From the NCBI GenBank assembly GCA_963575745.1, contig CAUYUJ010018560.1, positions 734,813 to 798,812 on the forward strand: a stretch of 64,000 bases of DNA, given 5' to 3'. Position numbers and translations under genes: made by a program. Positions within the stretch are counted from its first letter, which is position 1. Every line of letters begins with the position of its first letter. The notes under the pieces are model-generated. The model was given only the letters and a program-made list of their open reading frames with translations. It searched no databases and was not told the origin of the DNA. Shown one piece after another: positions 1-10,870 of the stretch. Origin of the DNA: Prorocentrum cordatum. Taxonomy: Eukaryota; Sar; Dinophyceae; Prorocentrales; Prorocentraceae.

Positions 1-1599
1 AAAGGGGGGACGATCGCATGGAACGATGAGGAATGATGACGTAAAAGGAGGGTGGTCCGCCATGCCCAGCGCCAGCGCCGCCAGCGAAGCGCCTGGGCTG
101 ACGTGGGGCCCCCCCGCCAGCCAGTCCTCGCGGGAAGCCGGGGTGCCGTCAACCGTCCTCTTCGATTTTATCCCCTCTCAGCCCTCCTCCATTTGCTCCC
201 CCCTCTCGTCCTCCCCCCGGTCCCTGCAAAACTGGCTGAATGATCTGGTCTAAGAGTTCACTCAGAAGGCAGCGAGAATATAAACGACATGTGCCGAAGA
301 TGCTGCCATTCGGCGGTTACAAGCACCTTCAGCCAAATAGGCACCGTGTGCACACATGGAAGGCGATATGCAAGCATCCCCCCCGCCCACCATTGACCGA
401 GACAGTCATGCATGCGCTGTGAATGCAATTTGAACGCGTCGCTTGGAGCTCACCCCAGCAAGTAAACAGTTTGCCTTAAACAGGCGCGACTAACATATCG
501 CATGAAACATGCGAGGAGGTTGCTATGCCAGGGTATACCAACCGTCCGACCGCATCGCGCAAAAGGTGACCGAACTGACGGCGGGATATCCGGGCTGTTT
601 TTTGTTGGCCGCAGCGGGTGTGCACAAACCCTTCGTATGGTTATGCGAGTTGCGGAATTAGGGGAAGTGGAAAACAGACGCAAATAGTCGTGAGAGGGTC
701 CCTTACGAATTGCGTCGGTGGTGCATTGCCCTCGGCCTGGCCCTCTTCGCGGCTCCTGTGTTGCGATTGTTACGGGCTCTGTCTCTCATGACGCGCTGGT
801 GCTCAGGGCTCCTCTCCTTCACTGTCAGAACTACCCAAGGAACCCTTGACGGCGGCATGCGGGTGATGGCGGTCGTCGCACTTTTTGACCGCGAAAGACT
901 TACAGCCGTGGTAACGGCCTGTTGCCCTCCAGAAGGGGTGCAGCCAGGATGGAAGAGCGATGGAACCACGCCCCCGTTCTGCGCTTCGCGCCTCCGATCG
1001 CAGTCCACGCCAGTGTAGGGATCAAACGCCCAATCCTGGTCGACAGCCCGCGCAGGTCGCAGTCTTCGGAGGGTAGGTGACGCTGCCTGGGAACTTTCCC
1101 TTCAGACTGCCCCCCGCGGTAGCCCTCCCCGCGGCGGATCCGATCCCCGCTGCCCTGGGAGTGAATGCTGTCCCGTTCCCAGAGCTGGGCCTTCACTTTG
1201 GTCTAATGCCAGATGATGCCAGGTTTCGCAGCCAAGTCTCTGTCGTGTCCGATTGGCATCCGGGGGTTAGTGTCGATATTCTCGCAGCGCTTAACCAGCC
1301 CATTAATCGCGCTTGCAAATTCTCTCGAAAGTTCCTGAGTTAAGAACCGGAGCGCTCACGTTCCTGTCACGATGCCCCCGCGGCCATCATGAGCGGCGGC
1401 GGCGCTGCAGAGGCATTTTATTACTACGCCGTTACAAAAGTTCGCCACGTTTCATGAGAGCTTGAAGGTGGCATGGGTTTCGTGTGTTCCTTCCGCGTGA
1501 GCAAGCGGGCAGAGGCTGACCACTGCCCTGGCCGCGCCGAGCTGGCCCCCCCTTCCCCCCTAGAATCCTAGCGGACTGAGTCAAGAGCGGTCGGATCAA
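1..1599. other. no gene recognised
   Basis: Only short overlapping open frames on both strands with no family resemblance, no repeated motif and no clear splice structure. I see nothing I can support here. Confidence 0.5.
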
Positions 1600-1725
1600 A
1601 GATCCGGGATTTCTAAAAGTGGGATTTCATCCCTTACTATAATAGTATAGATTTAAAACGGGACATTTTGAAATCCCGACGTAAATTCACACGGTTCTAG
1701 AAATCCCACCGGGGCGGGATTTGTC
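1600..1725. repeat. AT-rich inverted-repeat cluster
   Basis: The octamer GGGATTTC or its complement GAAATCCC occurs about five times in both orientations around a central AT-rich stretch. The segment can fold on itself. It may be a decayed foldback element, but no target duplication was identified. Confidence 0.4.
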
Positions 1726-1904
1726 TTTGCTTATGCAAGATGATCGACTTTTATTTTATGACGAAGCTTTTGTAACGCCGATGTACTATGATCGTCGGTT
1801 TACCCTGCCAAAGCGTGCCGAACCAGGATGAGGGCGCGTTAACGCATCCGATCTCAATGAAATCGGGCACGTTCTCGACGCAAGCCTGCGCGTTCCCGTT
1901 AATG

Positions 1905-2560
1905 CTCCAATCCCAGGTGCCCCCAAGGATTTTGACATTTGCTTCTTTTCGGCCTTCCGACGACCCGAGACGGCCCAAGAGCCAACAAAGATCACCCAAA
2001 GATCGCCCAAGAGGCATCCAAGATGGCCCCAGAACGGCCCAAGAGACCCCCAAGACGGCCCCAAGAGGCCCCCAAGACGGCCCAGGAGGCTTTTAAGACG
2101 CCCAAGGTGGCCTCCAAGACGGCCCTGGAGCATTCCAAGAGGGCCCCAAGTCGGCCCAGAGAGGCCCCCCAAGCGGCTTCCGACGGCGTCGGACGGGCCA
2201 GGAGCCCACCAAGACGGCCGAAGATGGTCCTAAGCTGGCCCAAGACGGCCCAAGAGGCCTCCAAGAGGGCCTCCAGGAAGGCCCGAAAAGGCCAAAATCA
2301 TTGATTTCCCATGAGTTGTTGAAGGATTGTGGAATTTGATGTGTTTCGGCCTTCCGACTGCCCGAGACTGCCCAAGTGCCCCCAAAGATCGCCCAAGAGG
2401 CCCCCAAGACGGCCCAAGACGCTCAAGATGGCCTCCAAGACGGCCCAAGAGCCCTCCAAGACGTCCTCCAAGAAGGCCCGAAAGAGTCAAAATGGCCTCC
2501 AGACGGCCAAGATGACCTTCAAGATGCCCACGTGTTCCCCGAAGGCTTTCCAAACCGATT
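1905..2560. repeat. degenerate CCAAGANGGCC array, about 400-bp higher-order unit
   Basis: Dense head-to-tail copies of an 11-12 bp motif close to CCCAAGACGGCC. A non-repetitive linker containing TTCGGCCTTCCGA recurs at 1948 and 2345, which gives a higher-order period near 397 bp. The motif lacks stop codons in several frames and so creates spurious ORFs rich in LGPSWG-like peptides. Related arrays lie at 14.7-15.0, 34.7-35.1, 43.0-44.7 and 52.8-53.7 kb. Confidence 0.8.
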
Positions 2561-3240
2561 CGGGGAGCACATGGTCCGATAGCTTGGCAGGTCTGGCCTC
2601 AACGTTCGGCCGCATAGGCGCTTCCAAAAATGCAGGGGGCGGCGGTGATTCGCCGTAGGCGTCTTCGATAACGCCAACGTTTCAATATGCGCTGATGACT
2701 CCTATCCGCCCCCGTATGCTGTTCCCAGATGCGCCAAGGCAACGCCGAGACGCACCGACGCGACTCTGTTATATCCTATCCCATTGTGATAGAGAGGGGG
2801 CCAGCGGCAGGGGGCGAAGCCCTTACGGATAAGGACGCAGAATACAGGATGCAAGGGCCTTGGAAGGCCATGTCGACGCTGTGCGAGCGGGGCGCGGCCA
2901 GCGAAAGCGGCCAAGGATGGGCACGGATGGGCCGAGGGGGAAGGACGCAAGGGTGACCTCAGAAAGTTGATCATCCTTACTGTGCGGGTTAATCATCCCT
3001 AATCGAATCTCTTCGGAGCCGCTGCTTCGTCACGGGCCGCCTCCTGCCCGCCGCGGGGTGCCCGAGAGGCCGCCGGGTCCTCCTCTGCTCTTCCCCCCGG
3101 GGCGCCCGAATGTCTTGGGGGGCCGTGCTCCGTCTCCCAAGCGGTTGCTTACTCCCTCCCCGCCACTCCTCCTCCGTCTCCCTCGCATCCTTCTCCTCCT
3201 GCTCCTTCAGCACTGTCCGCATGTTCCCTCTTCCCCTCCC
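2561..3240. other. no gene recognised
   Basis: GC-rich unique sequence with short open frames on both strands. Nothing was recognised. Confidence 0.4.
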
Positions 3241-3550
3241 CCCCCACATGAGCCTCCTCCTCCTCCTCCTCCTCCTCCTCCTCCTCCTCCTCCTCCTGTC
3301 CCCTCCTTCTTCCTTCTCCGCATCTCACTCCTTCGGATCCTCTTCCTCCGCCTTCTCATCCTGGCAGGAGAGGGAGGGGGGCGTCTCACCTCTCTGGGGC
3401 GGTGCCTAGGGGGGGGGGCTTTGTGTGGCGCCCCTACCAGTCCGCCGCGATGCAGCCCGCGACGTGCCACAACCACTCCTGGGCATCCATGCCATTCCAT
3501 CCGCCTCGTCCTTCCTCCCCGTCCTCCTCGTCGCCCTTTCGACATCCTCC

Positions 3551-3600
<50 letters not shown>

Positions 3601-3930
3601 CTCCTCCTCCTTCTCCGCCTCCTCCTCCACCACCACCTGCACCTTATCATGTCCCTGTCTCCCCCGCCTCCCTGCTCCCTGCTCCCGAAACTTCCCCTCC
3701 TCCCCTCCCTCTTCCTTCCTCCCTTCGGCATCCACGGCGCCCTTCCGTCCTCCCTTCGGCAACTCCTCCAACTCCTCCTCCTCCTCCTCCTCCTCCTCCT
3801 CCTCCTCCTCCTCCTCCTCCTCTCCTCCTCCTCTTCCTCCTCCTCCTCCTCCTCCTCCTCCTCCTCCTCCGCATCCTCCTCCTCCTCCTCCGCATCCTCC
3901 TCCTCCTCCTCCACAGCTACGGTGCCGCTT
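3241..3930. repeat. interrupted (TCC)n microsatellite
   Basis: Long imperfect runs of CCT/TCC at about 3255-3298, 3540-3612 and 3770-3925. They produce poly-Leu, poly-Ser, poly-Pro, poly-Glu and poly-Arg reading frames in all six frames. None of these frames is treated as a gene. Confidence 0.9.
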
Positions 3931-4348
3931 CCTGCTTCCGGGGGGGCCTCCAGGGGCCCGAGGAAAGGGGGGCCACGCTGGAACAGAGGCGGACCCGAGA
4001 GGCGGGGGCCTCCGATGCCGAGGGCGGAGGAACAGCAGTGAGGGCATTGGAAAAGGAACCCCTGGATGCGGCCATGACAAAAGAGCATCCCTCAACTACA
4101 GATTGGGAAAGCAGAAAATCCACCCTCATAATCCGCCGGCCCCCTTGTGGGGCCACCAGGCTATAGGCCGAAGGTTCGCAGTTTCCTGTACCAGTTGCAG
4201 TTTCCAGTTTCCACTGTTACAGTTTGCTTCTTGCTGCTGACTGTTCCTTATTGATGGACCGCGCGAGGGGGGGAGGCCCAAAACGGACATTTTTACCACG
4301 CCCTGAGCGTGTTGTCTGAATTGCTGGGGCGGGTTAAAATTTACACAC

Positions 4349-4895
4349 CTCACGCAGATCGGCGGGGTCAGGGTCTAAAAACACAGAGCATTTGCCACAT
4401 TTCTGAAATTCGCTGGCACCCCTCACGCAGATCGGCGGGGTCAGGGTCCAAAAACACACGGGATCCGTCACATTTCTAAAATTCGGTGGCACCCCTCACG
4501 CAGATCGGCGGGGTCAGGGTGCAAAAGAACAAAGGATTTGCCACATTTCTGAAATTCGCTGGCACCCCTCACGCAGATCGGCGGGGTCAGGGTCCAAAAA
4601 CAAAAGGGATTTGCCACATGTCTGAAATTCGCTGGCACCCCTCACGCAGATCGGCAGGAAAAGGGTCCCAAAACACATCGAATTTGCTACATTTCTAAAA
4701 ATTCGGCGGCACCCCTCACGCAGATCGGCAAGGTCAGGGTCCAAAAACAATAGTGATTTGCCACATTTCTGAAATTCGGTGGCACCCCTCACGCAGATCC
4801 GTAGGGTCAGGGTCCAAAAACACAGGGGATTTGCTACATTTCTGAAATTCGGCGGCACCCTTCATGCAGATCCGTAGGGTCAGGGTCGAAACACA
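4349..4895. repeat. 73-bp tandem satellite, about 7.5 copies
   Basis: The phrase CTCACGCAGATC (the last copy reads TTCATGCAG) starts monomers at 4349, 4422, 4495, 4568, 4641, 4715, 4788 and 4861, an almost invariant 73-bp period. Each monomer holds a GGGTCAGGGTC block and an ATTTCTGAAATTCG block. Copies differ by a few substitutions. The unit has no short conserved repeat plus variable spacer, so it is a satellite rather than a CRISPR array. Confidence 0.93.
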
Positions 4896-4974
4896 AACAG
4901 ATCCCGACACTGCTTCACGGCGGCGCCCAGACCTCATGATTTAGCTCTTGCATTTCCCATTATCCGAGACAAGG

Positions 4975-5150
4975 GGCTGGCGGCATGGGGCGAAGCCCTT
5001 ACGGATAAAACGCCCCGACTCACGAAACCGTCTAGTAAACGCACCCAAAGAAGAAATCGAACAGGGCAGAGCTGTTAGTAAACGCTCAGGGCCGCAAACA
5101 CCAATTATCGAGTCCGGGTGGTTTCTCCTCCCTTGAACAGCAGGAAGCGA
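4975..5150. repeat. dispersed repeat, copy 1 (related to 11.0-11.17 kb)
   Basis: Shares TAGTAAACGCACCCA, the phrase ATCGAACAGGGCAG and a GGTGGTTT...CCCTTGAA tail with 11036-11160. A fragment matching the other end of that repeat (GCAGAAAATCCACCC) lies upstream at about 4112. This copy may therefore have been split by the 73-bp satellite. Confidence 0.5.
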
Positions 5151-5174
5151 CTACTGGGAGGTCTTCGTCGGAAG

Positions 5175-5178
<4 letters not shown>

Positions 5179-5223
<45 letters not shown>
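5179..5223. repeat. 45-nt A tract
   Basis: An uninterrupted run of about 45 A residues directly after GAAGAATT. It could be the tail of a retroposed transcript, but I could not define a source gene upstream. Confidence 0.9.
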
Positions 5224-5224
<1 letters not shown>

Positions 5225-5259
5225 CCCCATTGGGCAACTGATACGCCGGATTAGGTCGC

Positions 5260-5525
5260 GGATCAAGCGGGATTAAGCCGGGTTGATCGGGATTAAGCTG
5301 GACTAAGCGGGCTTGGTTGATCGGGATTAAGCTGGACTAAGCGGGCTTAGGACAAGGTCAAAATTTGACCTCCCGCCGGCCGAACCATAAGATCACTCGA
5401 GGGTACCCTCCCCCAGGATGCACATGAACATCCCAACAAGCACGAAGAGCATCAGGGCGTCCAAGGGTACCTTCCCCAGAATGCACAATAACATTTAACA
5501 AGAACGAAAAACATCAGGGTACACT
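5260..5525. repeat. two short tandem duplications (34 bp and 64 bp)
   Basis: A 34-bp unit beginning TTGATCGGGATTAAGCTGG is repeated at 5283 and 5317. A second, diverged unit of about 64 bp (GGGTACCYTCCCC...CATCAGGG) is repeated at 5401 and 5465. No coding potential was seen. Confidence 0.75.
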
Positions 5526-5989
5526 CCCCGAACCGACCTCGATCCTATACCTCGGTCCGACAGTAAGGAATCCAAGGTCTGGAAGCCGGTGGACACCAAT
5601 TGAGGCTTGGCCATGGACAGCACCGCCTCCCTCATCAGATAGGGGATCCTCTGGGGTCTAAAACCTCCAGGCATATTCCTTAACGAACGCCCCCACTGTA
5701 ACAGACATGGCATAAGCATAAACTTTGGTGTCTAGCACCGACCCGAGAAATCCACGCGGACTTCCGCCAGCTTATGCTTCTGCAGTTGCTCATTCTTCAA
5801 GGAACAGCTCCTGCCACCATGCCGCGACCCCGATCCAGACGCCCGGGGTGTAGGTCAGCAACACGACGATCGGCTACACGCAAGAATGGCCATAAGCAAG
5901 AAAGAACTCCAGTGCGCGGCTTGCCGACAATTACATGCGTTGCGACGCAAGCGGCCTGCTTTCTAGGGAATATCTCCGCATCCGCGTCA

Positions 5990-6398
5990 CTCTCCTTCTC
6001 GCCCTCGCCCTCACCCCTTCCACTACCCCTACCTTCCCCTCTTCCATCTTCTCCTCCATCTTCTCCTCCATCTTCTCTTCCATCTTCTCCTCCTCCTCCT
6101 CCTCCTCCTCCTCCCCCTCCTCCTCACCCTCCTCCTCTCTTCCATCCGCTCCTCCTCCTCCTCCTCTTTTTGCCTTCGCGGGCCGCCGCGCAGCGACTAG
6201 CCGGTCGGAGCCTCCCTCCTCCTCCTCCTCCTCCTCCTCCTCCTCCTCCTCCTCCTCCTCCTCCTCCTCGTCGTCGTCGTCGGCCTCCTCCTCCTCCTCC
6301 TCCTCCTCCTCCTCCTCCTCCTCTTCTTCATCCTGATCCTCCTCCTCCTCTTCATGCTCCTCCTCCTCATCGGCCTCCTCCTCTTCCTGCACCTCTGT
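5990..6398. repeat. (TCC)n microsatellite with TCG interruptions
   Basis: Near-continuous TCC/TCT/TCG triplets from about 6040 to 6390. The array is interrupted at 6399 by a foldback element and resumes beyond it. Poly-Ser and poly-Glu open frames over it are artefacts of the repeat. Confidence 0.9.
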
Positions 6399-6647
6399 GG
6401 TTGACCCAAAACGGGGTCCAGCGGAAAGGGGGTGGTGCAATGCATTTGGTGCAATAGATTTGTGCGGTTGCAATAGATTTAAGACGTGCAACACATTCCA
6501 GTGCGCAGATGTATTGCTGGGTTTTCGCGTGCAGTGCAATCAGCGCAATACACTGCAATCGAAGTCTCTGGCGCAGTACATGTACCATACATTTGCCCAA
6601 ATCTATTGCACCGCCCCCTTTCAGCTGGACCCCCTCTTGGGTCAACC
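6399..6647. mobile_element. MITE-like foldback element
   Basis: The 249-bp segment begins GGTTGACCCAA and ends with the complementary TTGGGTCAACC. The inverted arms extend about 50 bp, with matching GGGGTCCAGC, AAAGGGGG and GGTGCAATAGATTTG blocks. A short internal duplication (GGTGCAAT...) is present in the left arm. It sits inside a TCC/CAT microsatellite. It has no coding capacity. No clean target duplication is visible because the flanks are low complexity. Confidence 0.7.
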
Positions 6648-6659
6648 AATACCTCCTCA

Positions 6660-6725
6660 TCTCACCCCTCTTTATGCCCCTCCTCCTCCTCGTTTGCCTC
6701 CTCCTCCTCCTCCTCCTCCTCCTCC

Positions 6726-6788
<63 letters not shown>

Positions 6789-6811
6789 CCACCACCATCA
6801 TCATCATCATC

Positions 6812-6843
<32 letters not shown>

Positions 6844-6890
6844 CATCATCCTCATCATCATCATCATCATCATAATCCTCCTCCTTTCTA
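6660..6890. repeat. (TCC)n then (CAT)n microsatellite
   Basis: About 50 bp of TCC repeats pass directly into about 160 bp of CAT/CAC triplets. The poly-His, poly-Ile and poly-Met frames that result are not genes. Confidence 0.95.
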
Positions 6891-6917
6891 TATATCCGTT
6901 ACGTCCGCATCGCGTTT

Positions 6918-7960
6918 CGCACGCGGCATCTCGACGCCAAGAGTTGCGAGGATGTCTCAGGCGAAAGGCGCCAGTCCACGTCGCGCGACGAATCTTGTAG
7001 TCCAGAGTTGCCAGGCGTCCAGACCCTCCCAGAGCACAATTCGACAACATAAGTGTTATCAAATGGGTTGTTTGGGTATGACCCCTTCTCCCTCCTGCCT
7101 CCTCTCTCTCCGAGAATGTCTCAGACGAAACGGGCTGGACCGCCTCGGGCGCGGCATCTGAGAGATCAGAGTTGCGATGATGTCTGAAGCGAAGCAGGCC
7201 AGAACTTCTCAGAGCCCAGGGTCGCGACGATGTCTCAAGCGAAGCGGGCTGAACCACGTCGCGCGCGGCATCTTGCAGCCCAGAGTTGCGAGGATGTCTC
7301 AGGCGAAACGGGCTGGACCAGACCAACTCTCGCGCTGCAACTCGGAGCCTAAGGTTGCGAGGATGTCTTACGCAAAACGCGCCATTCCACCTCGCGCGCG
7401 GCATCTCGGAGCCCAGAGCTGCGAAAATGTCTCAGGCGGCATGCGCCAGGCCACTTCGCGCGCGGCATTTCCGAGCTCGGAGCTGCGAAGATCTCTCCAA
7501 GCAAGACGGGCCAAACCACCTCTGGCACGGCATCTCGGAGCCTGCAACCGTGAAGACGTCTCAGGCGAAACGCGCCAAAGCACCTCGCGTGCGGCATCTC
7601 GGAACGCAGAGTTGCAATGATAACTATCTCAGGCGAAACGGACTGGACCACGTCGCGCGCGGCATCTCGGAGCTCAGAGTTGCGAAGATGTCTCAGGCGA
7701 AATTTGCCAGACAACCTCGCGCGCGGCATCTCGGAGCCCAGAGTTGCGAAGATGTCTCAGGTGAAACGCGCAAGATCACATCTCGCGCGGCATCTCGGAT
7801 CCCAGAATGAAGAATTGCAAGGATATCTCAGGCGAAACGGGCTGGACCAACAGGCGCGGCACCTCGGAGCCCAGAGTTGCGATGACGTCTCCGGCAAAAC
7901 GCCCAGTCTGGGTCAAAAAACCTGGCCAACTCGGAAGCGAGAGTGGTGAGGACGCCTCGA
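6918..7960. repeat. degenerate tandem satellite, about 66-bp period
   Basis: About 14 diverged copies of a unit containing GCGCGGCATCTCGGAGCC, GAGTTGCGAGGATG and TCAGGCGAAACG. Successive GTTGCGA landmarks are about 66 bp apart. A unique stretch at about 7020-7120 interrupts the array. The period is a multiple of three, so long MSQAKRA-like ORFs run through it. These are regarded as repeat artefacts. Confidence 0.88.
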
Positions 7961-8202
7961 GCGAAACGGCCGGGACCACAACATCTGTGTGAGGACGTCT
8001 CGCTGCGGGGGTGCCTCGGGCATAGCTGGCTCCTGCCACAACCGGACCCGACGCTGCTCCGCTGTCTGGGGAGAAGCTGGCAGGAGCACGAGCCGTCGGA
8101 GATCCGAGCGGATTCTTCTAGGAGCCGCGCGGGCCGCTCCATGCCTGGCGCCCGAGGCGCGCCAGCAGCGGCGCCAGTGGCGCCATCAGGGAAGGTCTGG
8201 CA

Positions 8203-8393
8203 TTAAGTCGGGCGTGTCCCCCTACAGGGGGACTTTCGAAGAAAAATAAGACATACCCCAAAAATACCCCAAAAAGGTCAAGCAATATTCGAAAAATAAT
8301 CCCCAGACTATCTTTGGATGATTTTTTGATTATTGTGGAAGTATTTTTATTTTTCGTCGAAAATCCCCCTGTGGGGGGACAGGCCCAACTTAA
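8203..8393. mobile_element. MITE with TTAA ends
   Basis: This 191-bp element is bounded by TTAA on both sides. Its inverted terminal arms read GTCGGGCGTGTCCCCC at the left, and the right end is complementary (GGGGGACAGGCCCAAC). The arms continue through ACAGGGGGA, TTTCGA and GAAAAATAA for over 40 bp. The interior is AT-rich, unlike the GC-rich surroundings, and has no ORF. TTAA target duplications are typical of piggyBac-type elements. The terminal bases do not match the usual piggyBac CCY start, so the superfamily is an inference. Confidence 0.72.
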
Positions 8394-8470
8394 GTCTAGC
8401 ACCGACCCGAGAAATCCGCGCAGACCTCCGACAGTCTATGCTCATGCCAGTGTTCACCCCGTGGCGCGCT
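8394..8470. repeat. dispersed repeat (second copy at 5729-5785)
   Basis: TCTAGCACCGACCCGAGAAA followed by TCCGCGCAGACCTCCG matches the sequence at about 5731-5770 with few changes. It directly follows the TTAA element, so that element may have landed beside an existing repeat. Confidence 0.6.
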
Positions 8471-8696
8471 CTGCGCGCCAGGGAGAAGGGGGGTCCGGCG
8501 CCGATCCAAGACATCTGCCCGGACCTCTGAGGGGTTTTGATTGGTTATTGCCGCTTTGGAGGGGAGGACGGGGCAAACAGGTAGCGATACTGCCATTCCA
8601 TGGACCTCTTCCGGGGTGCGTTCTGACCAGAAGTTGACAGAAAATTCTAGCCGTTCTGACGAGGGCTCTCCAGGACAAGCCGCGGTATCGGTATCT

Positions 8697-8752
8697 CCTC
8701 CTCCTCCTCCTCCTCCTTCCTCCTCCTCCTCCTTCCTCCTCCTCCTCCTCCC
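8697..8752. repeat. (TCC)n microsatellite
   Basis: About 55 bp of CCT/TCC repeats with single T interruptions. Confidence 0.9.
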
Positions 8753-9045
8753 TGGCTTTCGGGTCATAACTCAAGTCTCCGGCGGCCGTTCGGGACGATC
8801 TGGGCACCCCTGGAACGCTCTCGCGGCGAGGCGCAGCTGCTGCAACGCACCCCGAGACTCGAAGACTGCCGAGAACAGACGAAGACGTCCGAAAAACTCG
8901 AACCTCGAGCAACTTTGTTCCTCTTCGATTGAGGGGCGACTCTTTTGTGTCGGCCCTGGTCTTGCAGACGAGCTGATGTGAGAAAGTCACGATGACGTCT
9001 GCAAACGAAACACCCCAAAACGGCGAGCCGAAAACGCAATACGTT

Positions 9046-9918
9046 TCACGCGGACGTTCCGAAGTCCCATTTCCCAGTTAAAAAAGAATCACAAGAGATT
9101 CGACAAAAGGGGCCTGCCATTGCTTCCACGATCGGAATCGGCTGTGCGAAGTCGGCGCCATGTCTCTTGCGCGCGGCCGAGATGAGCAAGTTCCCCACGA
9201 GTTCTCGCAGGAAGTGGTCGCGGGCGCGCCCGAGCGGGGCCGCGGCGGCGCAGAGCACGAGGGCCGCGAGGATCGGGCCGGAGAGGAGGAAGGCCTGGCT
9301 GGGGGGGCGCCGTGAGGCAGCACGGCAGCGAGCGACCGAACGTTCGCGGCGAGCCCACCAGAGGCTGCTCCGCACTGGCGGCCCGCTCGCGCGCCCGCGC
9401 CCAGGAAGGAGGGCGCCGCGCGATGCCCCTAAACCGGTGTTGACCGAGCAGCCCTGGGCGCCTGCGAAGCGCGGCGGCACGCCCAGAGGGGGCATGCCTG
9501 CAGGGCGCGGGGGGGGCTCCTCGGGAGGCTCTCCGCAGGCCTCCCGCCTTCTGCTTGAAGCGCTCGAGGCTCCCGCGCCTCCCTCCGAGGACGCCGACGG
9601 CTGCTCAGAGGGCGCGGACGGCCTCCGAGGAGCCCCGCCGCCTTGCGAGGAGGCCCGCGCCCTCTCTCTCCCCCCGGGGCGCGCCGCCGAGGACGACGAG
9701 CGAACGGAAGGCAGGAGAGCGCCGCAGGTGCAGGAGGGCGCCGGTCGAACGAGCGAACGGCCACTTCTGCGGACAAGCGTCCGGGCCTGACCAAGCCCCG
9801 TTCGGCCGCCTGGAAGCCTCGCCAGGCCCAGAAACGTCAACACACACAAACCAGGAGGGAAAAGCCATTCCCGGGGGTCGCCGCTGCGAGCACAGCTTCC
9901 GTGGTCAAGCAGTGACAC
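9046..9918 (-). CDS. unsupported 290-codon GC-rich open frame
   Basis: A long minus-strand frame. Its C-terminal third (about 9060-9300) contains a hydrophobic run (GPILAALVLCAAAAPLG) followed by a more ordinary composition, which could be an exon. The rest is Arg/Ser/Pro/Gly-rich, and an equally long frame lies on the opposite strand, as expected by chance in very GC-rich DNA. No family was recognised, so the call is weak. Confidence 0.15.
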   Translation of the reverse strand: MSLLDHGSCARSGDPREWLFPPGLCVLTFLGLARLPGGRTGLGQARTLVRRSGRSLVRPAPSCTCGALLPSVRSSSSAARPGGRERARASSQGGGAPRRPSAPSEQPSASSEGGAGASSASSRRREACGEPPEEPPPRPAGMPPLGVPPRFAGAQGCSVNTGLGASRGALLPGRGRASGPPVRSSLWWARRERSVARCRAASRRPPSQAFLLSGPILAALVLCAAAAPLGRARDHFLRELVGNLLISAARKRHGADFAQPIPIVEAMAGPFCRISCDSFLTGKWDFGTSA

Positions 9919-10190
9919 CCTTGCGGCATAAGATGTACCCTGAACTCCACGGCGATCGAGAGGGGGAAATGATGAGGGGCGGCCTTCTCAGAAGGCTCAA
10001 AAGTCCGCGGGCCTCCTGAGAAATGTTTGGAGCCTTCTCCGAATACAGAATGCAGAAAACGTCCTCAAAGGCACGAGGGCTTCTGAGAAGCCCCGCGGCC
10101 TTCTGAGGAGGCGTTCTCCTTCTCACTTCCCCGCCTCGCTCGCCGTCAACCAGTGACCAAGCGGCGACACCCTTGCGGCATAAGGTTTCC
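9906..10190. repeat. 250-bp spaced direct repeat
   Basis: CAAGC(A/G)G(T/C)GACACCCTTGC followed by GGCATAAG occurs at about 9905 and 10157. The segment between them carries several CCTTCTCAGAAGG-like short palindromes. No coding content was recognised. Confidence 0.5.
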
Positions 10191-10870
10191 CCTGACCAGC
10201 TTTGCGCAGATACGCGGCTGTGGGGCCACGCTCGGGGGGCCACGATGGGCCACATTTCGGGGGCCTGGGCTCACTCACCAGGCTTTGAAAAGCATCAGGC
10301 GTGTAACGTTACAGATGAGCCGATCAGAGGGAAAACATGCGCTGGAACCGCCAGACACTCAAACAGACGAATCGGAGTGAAGGATGACGGTTCAGAGAAT
10401 GGCTCGACGCAGCAATCCCCATACTTGCACCTTGGTGCCAGGCGCTTCCGTCTGCGAGTCTGGGTATGGCGACAGCGATCCCTGGCGGTGAGGGGTCGGG
10501 GGTGCCTGAACAGGTGTTTCGTCTGACTCGCTTGGGACATCCTTACGATCTGCTTTGAAGACAGAGGGGTCCCGGCCAGAGAGCGGGGGTACCGCCTGAG
10601 ACACACGAACAGTCTGGCCGCGAACGGGAGAGCGTCCCCCTCCCTGACGACGACGCCCACGAGCTGGCTTGGAGCAAATGTTCGCCCAGGGCGCTGCGGT
10701 GTGACGCCCCCTGGGCATGTCTTCCATCGTATGTCTTCCATCTTACGTAATCTATTCACCGGCGAAGGTCCTTGCTGGGCACATCCCGGTCCAGGATCTA
10801 GAATGAGCGGAAACGTTACACATGTTAGCCAGCGTGGACCCCAGACAGCGAATCATGACACCGTGGAGGT
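10191..10870. other. no gene recognised
   Basis: Mixed unique sequence. Short frames on both strands show no recognisable motif. Confidence 0.4.

Noticed and set aside
3058-4240. Several 230-330 codon frames of poly-Ser, poly-Pro, poly-Leu, poly-Glu or poly-Arg
   Set aside because: All six frames are open because the DNA is a TCC microsatellite. No non-repetitive domain is present.
6367-7404. 345-codon minus-strand frame with poly-Met and Arg tracts
   Set aside because: It runs across a 66-bp satellite, a CAT microsatellite and a foldback element. Openness is a by-product of repeat periods divisible by three.
4349-7960. Regular tandem repeats as possible CRISPR arrays
   Set aside because: Whole units repeat, with no alternation of conserved repeat and unique spacer, in a eukaryotic context with no cas genes.
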